Below, piece by piece: positions 1 to 6,839 of a stretch of DNA of 64,000 nucleotides. The DNA comes from Zhouia spongiae (GTDB lineage Bacteria; Bacteroidota; Bacteroidia; Flavobacteriales; Flavobacteriaceae). How positions within the stretch are numbered: the first letter of the stretch is position 1; each line of letters begins with the position of its first letter. A model generated the notes under the pieces. It did not search any database and had not been told where the DNA came from. It worked only from the letters and a program-made list of their open reading frames with translations. Made by a program: the position numbers and the translations under genes. The stretch is from assembly GCF_022760175.1 (NCBI RefSeq), contig NZ_CP094326.1, positions 1,410,804 through 1,474,803 of the forward strand, given 5' to 3'.

Positions 1-267
1 TCCGCTGAAAAACTTTTTGCCTTCACTCAGATTCTCGATACTTACTAATTCGTCGAAAGACGCTCCGGCACAAAATGCTTTTTCACCTTCGCTTTTTAAA
101 ACGATAATATTAACATCGTTTTTTTGCGCTAAAGAATTTAATTCGTTCGTTAATCTGTCTAACAACTCAGCAGGGAAGGAATTACCGGCAGGATGCCCGA
201 ATTCTATGGTTGCGATATTATTTTCTATAGAGGTGTACAAACTTCCGCTGCTTCTGTCTGTTGCCAT
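1..267 (-). CDS. Enoyl-CoA hydratase/isomerase family protein (C-terminus beyond window edge)
   Basis: The 89 codons visible begin with MATDRSSGSL and carry crotonase-fold hallmarks: the strand NNIATIEF followed by a P-A-G-N-S substrate loop, and the oxyanion-hole segment EKAFCAGASFDEL at about residues 63-75. Crotonase enzymes add water to, or isomerise, acyl-CoA thioesters in fatty-acid or phenylacetate-type degradation; which substrate applies here cannot be told. The gene starts 23 nt after the MATE gene on the same strand and is probably co-transcribed with it. The catalytic second half lies outside the window, so the exact activity is open. Confidence 0.85.
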   Translation of the reverse strand, partial: MATDRSSGSLYTSIENNIATIEFGHPAGNSFPAELLDRLTNELNSLAQKNDVNIIVLKSEGEKAFCAGASFDELVSIENLSEGKKFFSG

Positions 268-290
268 AATTGTTAATTTAGAGTGTGGTA

Positions 291-1619
291 CTAAGTTACG
301 GCTTTTAAATATTTTCTTCGGAACTTAATGACTAAAGTTATACACCTGATCAGCATCCAGACTACAAAGGCAATCCAGATACCATAAAGCTTTAATCCAA
401 TGTGGTCTGTGATTAATAAGGCAGGCCAGAACCCAAGAAATGTAGCTGCCAGTAATACGTTTCTAAGATACGCTGCTTCTCCCATTCCTTTAAACATGCC
501 GTCAAACATAAAGGCAATGGCATTGATCGGTTGCATTAGTAATACGATCCAGAATACAGATGAAAATAACGTGAGCACGGCAGTTTCTTTGTTGAATATC
601 AATCCGATATCACTATAGAAGATTCCGCAAATAATCATCAGCATAATGGCAATAATGGTTGAGTACAAGCTAATGTCTCTACTAAGGTTCCATAGTTTTT
701 TGTATTCTTTTGCGCCGAGAAGTTTCCCCGAGATGGCATTCCCTGCATTGGCATAACCATCAATAAAGAAGGAGAAGAATAGCCAGATATTCATTAAGAT
801 GCTTTGGGCGGCTATGTAGTTCTTTCCGTAGTCTGTTGCATAAGCATTAGCCAGGTAAATGGCGAAATTCAGAGCTGCGGTTCGTACAAATAGATTGGCA
901 CTCATTATGAGAAGTCCCTTCATTTGAGGGTTTATGCGCTTTTTGATCTTTAGACCAAATGGAGTTTTGGTAAAAAAGAAATATAGTGCCATAAGCAACA
1001 TAACCAATTGCGATATTATACTGGCGATAGCAGCGCCTTTCAGGTGGAGAGGAGGAATTATTCCATCAATCCCATAAACAAGAATATAGTCTAAAACTAC
1101 ATTCAGAAGTGCTCCGGTGAGACTGCATTTCATGGCCCAAAGTGTATTCTGGAGGCCTCTGAATACTCCGAAAACAGCAAAGGTAACCAGGGTTAGCGGA
1201 TAGCCCAGGGCTCTCAGTTGATAATAGGTTGCGGCGTAATCGAGTATGAGACCATCGGCATTATACATTTTAAAAATACCTGTAGCAAACCAGGCGGTGG
1301 AAGCATAAATAACAATACTGAACAGGAAATTAAAAAGGATGGCTTGTGGAACCAGGGTTTTAACAGCATGCAGACGGTTCGCTCCCAGATGTTGTGATAC
1401 AATAGAAGAAATTGCAGTTTTCGTCTGAGCGACTACCCAGATGATTGCCGATAAAAAAGACCCTACGATGCCGGCGGCAGCTAAGGCTTCTACCGGATTT
1501 TCATCGACATTTCCGATAATAGCAATGTCTGTTAATGAAATAAGAGGTTCTGCTATTCCGGCAATTATTGCCGGAATAGCCAGTTTGTTTATTTCTTTAA
1601 ATGAAATTTTATGTTTCAA
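291..1619 (-). CDS. MATE family efflux transporter (DinF-like)
   Basis: This 442-residue protein has about twelve hydrophobic helices in two similar halves, the pattern of MATE drug/sodium or drug/proton antiporters of the inner membrane. The opening (FKEINKLAIPAIIAGIAEPL) and the following TDIAIIG segment resemble the DinF branch. No ATG precedes the first helix; the start is a TTG at 1619 whose last bases overlap the stop of the upstream acetyltransferase (TTGA), which suggests translational coupling. The substrate is unknown. Family assignment is firm; drug export is an inference from the family. Confidence 0.88.
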   Translation of the reverse strand: MKHKISFKEINKLAIPAIIAGIAEPLISLTDIAIIGNVDENPVEALAAAGIVGSFLSAIIWVVAQTKTAISSIVSQHLGANRLHAVKTLVPQAILFNFLFSIVIYASTAWFATGIFKMYNADGLILDYAATYYQLRALGYPLTLVTFAVFGVFRGLQNTLWAMKCSLTGALLNVVLDYILVYGIDGIIPPLHLKGAAIASIISQLVMLLMALYFFFTKTPFGLKIKKRINPQMKGLLIMSANLFVRTAALNFAIYLANAYATDYGKNYIAAQSILMNIWLFFSFFIDGYANAGNAISGKLLGAKEYKKLWNLSRDISLYSTIIAIMLMIICGIFYSDIGLIFNKETAVLTLFSSVFWIVLLMQPINAIAFMFDGMFKGMGEAAYLRNVLLAATFLGFWPALLITDHIGLKLYGIWIAFVVWMLIRCITLVIKFRRKYLKAVT

Positions 1620-2128
1620 CCTAGTAATTTCTCGTAACAGTAAAAGGGATGTTCGCTCTTTTCCGGAAAAAAGATCTTATCCAGACGTTTATAGCCGCGA
1701 AGTTCGTAAAATTTTTGATTGCGCAGATTTTTACTGAAGGTATCGAGTCTTACAGACTCATAACCATTTTGTTTGGCGTGATCTTCGGCATGATCCATAA
1801 GCATCTGTGCGTATCCTTTTCCCTGATGGTCCGGATGCACCGCCAGGCGATGGATGTAGATATGGTTACGGTTGTTTGATGTTAACCATTTAACCGGTTT
1901 GTAAACATCGTCCATAATAGTGGATATAACGATGGAACCGATAACGGATCGATCATCGTTTTCAAGTACGTACAGTTCATTTCTCTCAATGTCTCCTTCA
2001 AAAGCCTTTCTGGAGGGATAATGTTCATTCCATTGAAAAATACCATTTTTGATCATAAAATCGGCACATGCCCTTGTCACTTTTAAGAGCTGATCTATGT
2101 CGCCTGTGTCTGAGATCCTTATATTCAT
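1616..2128 (-). CDS. GNAT family N-acetyltransferase
   Basis: The protein is 170 residues starting MNIRISDTGD. It shows the GNAT acetyl-CoA pyrophosphate-binding loop HPDHQGKGYAQ preceded by the strand IYIHRLAV, and the C-terminal FYELRGY strand-loop typical of the fold. The open frame extends upstream to 2281, but that extension reads into the divergent promoter region and has no family similarity, so the ATG at 2128 is preferred. It overlaps the MATE start by 4 nt and leads the operon GNAT-MATE-crotonase. The substrate cannot be predicted. Confidence 0.88.
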   Translation of the reverse strand: MNIRISDTGDIDQLLKVTRACADFMIKNGIFQWNEHYPSRKAFEGDIERNELYVLENDDRSVIGSIVISTIMDDVYKPVKWLTSNNRNHIYIHRLAVHPDHQGKGYAQMLMDHAEDHAKQNGYESVRLDTFSKNLRNQKFYELRGYKRLDKIFFPEKSEHPFYCYEKLLG

Positions 2129-2150
2129 TTGTGAGCAGCAGATTTGGTTA

Positions 2151-2181
2151 TTGCTTCTTTTGATTGTTTTTGTATCTTTTG
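2151..2181 (+). promoter_or_regulatory. Putative promoter of the universal stress gene
   Basis: A TTG at 2151-2153 is followed after 19 nt by TATCTTTTG at 2173-2181, close to the Bacteroidota TTG-N(17-23)-TAnnTTTG promoter but with one extra T in the -7 box. It lies 36 nt before the ATG at 2217, between divergent genes. Confidence 0.4.
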
Positions 2182-2216
2182 CTGATTTTTCACCAAAACT
2201 TAAATCGACAAAAACT

Positions 2217-3014
2217 ATGAAAAATATTCTGGTTCCTATAGGAAGCAACAAAAATATGAAATCGATCTTACAGTATGCCATAGATTTTGCATCTGTATTT
2301 AATGCAAAAGTATATGTGTTCAGAGCATATCAAACCATGTCGGCTAAAGCCGGATCCATAAAAAACATAGATAGTGTTATAGAAAAGAACGAGAAGGATG
2401 AATTAGAAGGGGTTTTAACTGACGTCGATAGTAAAAATGTTCAGGTGATTACTGTTTTAGGGAAAGGAGATATTGTAGATTCGGTTGATGGGTTTGTGAA
2501 AAAATATAATGTAGACCTAATGATCCTTGCGCCCAGGAGTAATTCTATTAAAGAAGAAGTCTTTTTGGGAAAGACATCCGGCAAACTGATTAAACATACG
2601 CGTATACCGGCATTGATCGTACCTGAAAATTTTGAGTTTAAAAAAATCGATTCTGTTTTGATGGCTTTTAAATCGGGAAAGGTAAATAATCCGGCTTCAT
2701 TGAGTCCTTTAAATAACATTATGGAGAAATTCAATGCCAAAATAGATGTGTTATTGGTGAAAACCCCGGATCATACTCCCGATGATTTGGTGGTCCATAA
2801 AGATCTTGACCGGATAAAGAATTCGATGCAAACCACTGAAAATGCGACTACTTTCCAAGGTGTGCTGGAGAATATTCACTCTTACCACCCGGATATTTTA
2901 TGTGTTTTTAGAAGAAAACGCGGATTTTTTACCAAGTTATGGGAAAAAAATTTAATTTTGAAGCGCGAATTTCACTGTAGTATTCCATTACTGGTATTGA
3001 ACGGTAGAAATTAA
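2217..3014 (+). CDS. Universal stress protein (tandem UspA domains)
   Basis: The 265-residue protein starts MKNILVPIGSN, the usual first strand of a UspA domain, and has the G-K-x-S-G-K-L-x-K-H phosphate-binding stretch (LGKTSGKLIKHTRIPALIVP) at the end of domain one at about residues 118-138. A second, more divergent domain follows and ends with the strand CSIPLLVLN. Reading upstream to 2097 adds a hydrophobic, AT-rich piece that is non-coding promoter DNA, so ATG 2217 is chosen. Usp proteins are cytosolic ATP-binding stress factors. The tRNA-Ala gene follows after only 7 nt and probably shares this transcript. Confidence 0.88.
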   Translation: MKNILVPIGSNKNMKSILQYAIDFASVFNAKVYVFRAYQTMSAKAGSIKNIDSVIEKNEKDELEGVLTDVDSKNVQVITVLGKGDIVDSVDGFVKKYNVDLMILAPRSNSIKEEVFLGKTSGKLIKHTRIPALIVPENFEFKKIDSVLMAFKSGKVNNPASLSPLNNIMEKFNAKIDVLLVKTPDHTPDDLVVHKDLDRIKNSMQTTENATTFQGVLENIHSYHPDILCVFRRKRGFFTKLWEKNLILKREFHCSIPLLVLNGRN

Positions 3015-3021
3015 ACTTAAT

Positions 3022-3095
3022 GGGGATGTAGCTCAGCTGGCTAGAGCGTTTGACTGGCAGTCAAAAGGTCGTGGGTTCGACTCCCATCTTCTCCA
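3022..3095 (+). tRNA. tRNA-Ala (anticodon GGC)
   Basis: A 74-nt cloverleaf can be drawn: acceptor GGGGATG/CTTCTCC, D-arm GCTC/GAGC, anticodon stem TTTGA/TCAAA enclosing loop CTGGCAG with anticodon GGC, T-arm GTGGG/CCCAT around TTCGACT, and discriminator A. The G3-U70 wobble pair is the alanine identity element. A U6-U67 mismatch weakens the acceptor stem. The 3' CCA is not encoded. Confidence 0.95.
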
Positions 3096-3102
3096 CATCA
3101 GG

Positions 3103-3133
3103 CCCATGAAGGATATCCTTCATGGGTTTTTTT
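3103..3133 (+). terminator. Rho-independent terminator after tRNA-Ala
   Basis: A perfect 10-bp stem (CCCATGAAGG/CCTTCATGGG, 3103-3112 and 3117-3126) with an ATAT loop is followed by seven T. It should end the usp-tRNA transcript. Confidence 0.93.
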
Positions 3134-3208
3134 GTTTAACAAAACTATAACCGTCTTGCTTTTCTTCTCTACGAAAAGCATTTTATCTTTATAAAAAATG
3201 ATACAATT

Positions 3209-3922
3209 ATGAGTTTAACAGATAAAGTGGTGTATATCACCGGAGGAACAAAAGGAATTGGATATGGGATAGCAGAAGTCTTACTCCATTCCGGGATGCG
3301 AGTAGCTATTTCGGGGCGAAAACTCGAAGATGCTCAAAAAGCGGCTGAAAGTTTAACCATCGACAGCAACAGGGTGCTGGGTATTGCATCTGATGTTACA
3401 AATCTTGATGATGAACAAAAAGCAGTAAAAGCCATTATTGATAAGTTCGGACAGCTGGATGTAGTTCTGGCCAATGCCGGGGTAGGACATTTTGCCCCGA
3501 TCGATGAGCTGGAAGTTGCTAAATGGCATCAAATGATCAATACCAATCTTAATGGCGTTTATCATACTTTGAAGGCCTCTGTGGAAGCGCTAAAGGAATC
3601 TAAAGGATATTATATTACTCTGGCAAGTTTGGCCGGAACCAATTTCTTTCCAACTGCAGCAGGTTACAACGCTACTAAATTTGGGGTTGTTGGTTTTACC
3701 CAGGCGGTTATGCTCGACCTGAGACCTTATGATGTGAAGGTGAGTACCATTATGCCAGGTTCGGTGGCTTCCCATTTTAATAATAATGAGCCGGGAGAAA
3801 AAGATGCCTGGAAAATACAACCTGAAGACATCGGTAAACTGGTAGTTGACCTGTTGACAATGCACCCAAGGACACTGCCTAGTAAGATAGAAGTCAGGCC
3901 GTCAAGACCCGACAAAAAGTAA
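3209..3922 (+). CDS. Short-chain dehydrogenase/reductase (SDR)
   Basis: A classical SDR of 237 residues: the NAD(P)-binding TGGTKGIGYG motif at residues 11-20, an ANAGVG motif at about 89-94, and the catalytic Ser (TLASLAG) and Tyr-x-x-x-Lys (YNATK) at about 131-153. The basic Arg-Lys after the second strand (ISGRKLEDA) hints at NADP preference. The enzyme would reduce or oxidise a small alcohol/ketone in the cytosol; the substrate is unknown. It stands alone between the tRNA terminator and the NPCBM gene. Confidence 0.9.
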   Translation: MSLTDKVVYITGGTKGIGYGIAEVLLHSGMRVAISGRKLEDAQKAAESLTIDSNRVLGIASDVTNLDDEQKAVKAIIDKFGQLDVVLANAGVGHFAPIDELEVAKWHQMINTNLNGVYHTLKASVEALKESKGYYITLASLAGTNFFPTAAGYNATKFGVVGFTQAVMLDLRPYDVKVSTIMPGSVASHFNNNEPGEKDAWKIQPEDIGKLVVDLLTMHPRTLPSKIEVRPSRPDKK

Positions 3923-4006
3923 GAGTTTTGTTTTATAAATATATTTATGTTTACTATTTGTAAAAAATAGATATTTTTGGGACTTATGGAAGTAATAATA
4001 TTTAAT

Positions 4007-6835
4007 ATGAATAAAAACATAAGTCTCATTTTTTTTCACTTCTTTATGATACTGTTTTTTGTTTCGGGAATCAGTTTCGCCCAGACACACAAAAACAAGG
4101 TTTCTCTTTCCGATCTTGATTTGGAAAAAGTAGTTCAGTCTTATTGGACCCCCCTGAAAGATAAAGCCGTAACGTCAGAAAGTATAAAAGTGAATGGTGT
4201 AGCCTACGCTAAAGGGATAGGGGTTCTGCCTGAAAGCAAAGTTTTTGTATTCCTCAATGGAGAGTCTCAGTATTTTAATACCAAAGTCGGGATCCAGGAC
4301 AGGGGTAAATTGCCAGGAAACCTTAAGAGCAATGCCTTGTCGGATGGAAGCAAGCTTTTCTACACAGAAGAGGATAAGGGAAATGTGTTTTTTGGAATTG
4401 GAGAGACTCCTGAAACCATCGGAAAGGGGAGCGTCAGGTTCTCAGTGAAGGGTGATGGTAAAATACTTTGGAGTAGTGATGTAATATTGGGAGGAGATTC
4501 AGCAGTAGACGTGGCTGTTGATGTGAGTCATGTGAAGGTGCTGGAGCTCGTGGTAACAGATGGCGGCGACGGAATATCAGGAGATCATGGAGTATGGATA
4601 GCCCCTGCCATAACTTACAGTGGGTTTGAACCGGTTTTAGTGGATGAGAGTTATTTGAGCCAGATAAATGATCTGGACAGGAATTATGAAACCGTATTAA
4701 AGCCGCTTGTCAGCCGTTTGCCGATAGGAACACCTGAATTGGTAAATGGCGTGAAAAAAGATTGGTTAGTGAATGAAATCAACCTGGAATCGAAGATATT
4801 TAAAACAGATGATGCCAGATCGATTGTGATATCAAATGGTTTGGTTAGCAGAACCTTTAGGGTAACTCCCAATTGTACGACCACGGCATTTAATAATCTG
4901 ATGACCGGAGAGCGATTGTTAAGAGGTGTAGGCCCGGAAGCTGTGGTAGAAATCGATGGAATGGAATATAATGTCGGTGGCCTGGATGGTCAGAAAGAAT
5001 ATGGATACCTGAAAGACGAATGGCTCCATCAGATGTGGAGTACTCCCAACTCGTTTCAGTTGGAGCGTTTCGAGATATCTTCTATAACCAATCGTATTAA
5101 CTGGCCCAACAAACGGTGGTCGTTAGCAGCTAAAAAAGCAATAAAAGGGAAAAGTATTGTCTTTGTGTATAAGCATCAGGACTTCCCGGAACTTACTGTA
5201 AATGTCCATTATAATATTTATGATGGGATTCCCCTGCTTAGTAAATGGATATCCGTAGACAACAAAGGAGAGCAGGTTGTCCTTAATTCTTTTAAAACGG
5301 AATCTCTGGCATTTGTTGAAGCTGAAAGTGCTGTAGAGCGTTCCGGCGGATCAGAACATTGGGAGTTGCCCAACATTCATATTGAAAGTGATTATGCTTT
5401 TCATGCTATGAGCTTTAAAAGTTCAAACAAGGTGGTGCATTGGTTGCCCGATTCCCGATATACGTCGCAGGTAAATTACCCGAGACAGACACCCTGCCTG
5501 TTGGAGTGTAAACTTCCTGCGGGGCCGGATGAGACGATAGAAAAGGGGGGTGTGTTTGAGTCTTTTAGGGTATGGGAGCTGCCTTTTGATAGTGACGATA
5601 AACAAAGAAAGGGACTTTTTACCAATGAGATGTATAAGCTGATTGCCCCCTGGGTAACGGAAAACCCGATGTTTTTACATTTAACAACTACCGACGACGA
5701 GAAAGTAAAAGCAGCTATCGACCAATGTGTTGAAACAGGATATGAAATGGTAATCCTGAGTTTTGGAAGCGGACTCAATATGGAAGATACTTCGCCTGAA
5801 AATATTGAGAAGTATAAGGCGCTGGCTGATTATGCACATGAACGTGGAATTGAACTGGGAGGATATTCTTTATTGTCGAGCAGGTGGATCAGTGATGAGG
5901 TGGATGTTATCAATCCGGAAACAGGAAAAAGAGGCGGGGTAATACACGGTAGTTCTCCGTGTTTGAACAGCCAATGGGGAATAGCTTATTTCGATAAGCT
6001 AAAAACCTTTTTTGAGAAAACGGGGTTCGATCTGTTGGAGCATGACGGATCTTACCCGGGACAATATTGTGCTTCAACCAGGCATGTGGGGCATAAAGGC
6101 CTGGAAGACTCCCAGTGGAAAGCATGGAAGCGAATTACCGATTTTTATAAATGGTGTAATGAAAAGGGGATTTCATTAAATATTCCAGACTGGTATTACC
6201 TGAGTGGTAGTAATAAAAACAGTATAGGCTATAGAGAGGTAAACTGGTCTTTGCCACGGGAAAGACAGATTATTCTGGGGAGACAAAATATTTACGATGG
6301 TACTTTTGACCGGTTGCCGGGTATGAGCTGGACCTTTGTTCCTCTTACACAATATCATGGTGGAGGAGCTGAAGCAACTATAGAGCCGCTGAATGAAAAC
6401 TTGTCGACCTACGAAGCGCATATGATGCAAAATTATGGTATGGGGATACAGGCTTGTTACAGAGGCCCAAGACTGTATGATACGGAGAAAACGAAGCATA
6501 AAGTGACGGAGGTAGTTCATTGGTATAAAAAATATAGAGAGATACTCAATTCACCGATAATTCATTTAAAAAGAGCAGATGGGAATTCACTTGACGGTAT
6601 GCTGCATGTAAACCCAAGCCTTAAGCATAAGGCGTTGGCAATGTTTTTTAATCCAACGGACCAGGAGGTGGTTACCACGGTGTCATTACCGCTGTATTAT
6701 ACAGGGTTAACAGATAGGGCGGTTGTGCGTATCGGAGAAGGAAAAAAGAAGTCTTATAAACTAACCCGTGATTACCAGGTGGCTATTGAACTGGCAGTTC
6801 CTCCCAAGGCCAATGTTTGGTTGGTTGTAGAGTGA
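4007..6835 (+). CDS. Secreted NPCBM-domain putative glycoside hydrolase
   Basis: The 942-residue protein begins with a signal peptide (residues 1-26, cleavage after SFAQ). Residues about 35-200 look like an NPCBM/NEW2 carbohydrate-binding module (YAKGIGVLPES, then a jelly-roll ending in LVVTDGGDGISGDHGVW). A beta-rich domain follows, then a TIM-barrel-like part from about residue 540, with LLEHDGSYPG (Asp at about 680) where clan GH-D alpha-galactosidase-like enzymes place a catalytic Asp. The end is a beta-sandwich. ATG 4007 is chosen because it starts the signal peptide; ATG 3986 and TTG 3977 are in frame upstream. It would act on glycans in the periplasm or outside. No SusCD pair or sulfatase is nearby, so the substrate is open. 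Confidence 0.75.
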   Translation: MNKNISLIFFHFFMILFFVSGISFAQTHKNKVSLSDLDLEKVVQSYWTPLKDKAVTSESIKVNGVAYAKGIGVLPESKVFVFLNGESQYFNTKVGIQDRGKLPGNLKSNALSDGSKLFYTEEDKGNVFFGIGETPETIGKGSVRFSVKGDGKILWSSDVILGGDSAVDVAVDVSHVKVLELVVTDGGDGISGDHGVWIAPAITYSGFEPVLVDESYLSQINDLDRNYETVLKPLVSRLPIGTPELVNGVKKDWLVNEINLESKIFKTDDARSIVISNGLVSRTFRVTPNCTTTAFNNLMTGERLLRGVGPEAVVEIDGMEYNVGGLDGQKEYGYLKDEWLHQMWSTPNSFQLERFEISSITNRINWPNKRWSLAAKKAIKGKSIVFVYKHQDFPELTVNVHYNIYDGIPLLSKWISVDNKGEQVVLNSFKTESLAFVEAESAVERSGGSEHWELPNIHIESDYAFHAMSFKSSNKVVHWLPDSRYTSQVNYPRQTPCLLECKLPAGPDETIEKGGVFESFRVWELPFDSDDKQRKGLFTNEMYKLIAPWVTENPMFLHLTTTDDEKVKAAIDQCVETGYEMVILSFGSGLNMEDTSPENIEKYKALADYAHERGIELGGYSLLSSRWISDEVDVINPETGKRGGVIHGSSPCLNSQWGIAYFDKLKTFFEKTGFDLLEHDGSYPGQYCASTRHVGHKGLEDSQWKAWKRITDFYKWCNEKGISLNIPDWYYLSGSNKNSIGYREVNWSLPRERQIILGRQNIYDGTFDRLPGMSWTFVPLTQYHGGGAEATIEPLNENLSTYEAHMMQNYGMGIQACYRGPRLYDTEKTKHKVTEVVHWYKKYREILNSPIIHLKRADGNSLDGMLHVNPSLKHKALAMFFNPTDQEVVTTVSLPLYYTGLTDRAVVRIGEGKKKSYKLTRDYQVAIELAVPPKANVWLVVE

Positions 6836-6839
6836 TTTT

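Noticed and set aside
2129..2281. N-terminal extension of the GNAT protein by 51 residues
   Set aside because: The added part is hydrophobic, reads over the divergent usp start and is not shared by GNAT proteins.
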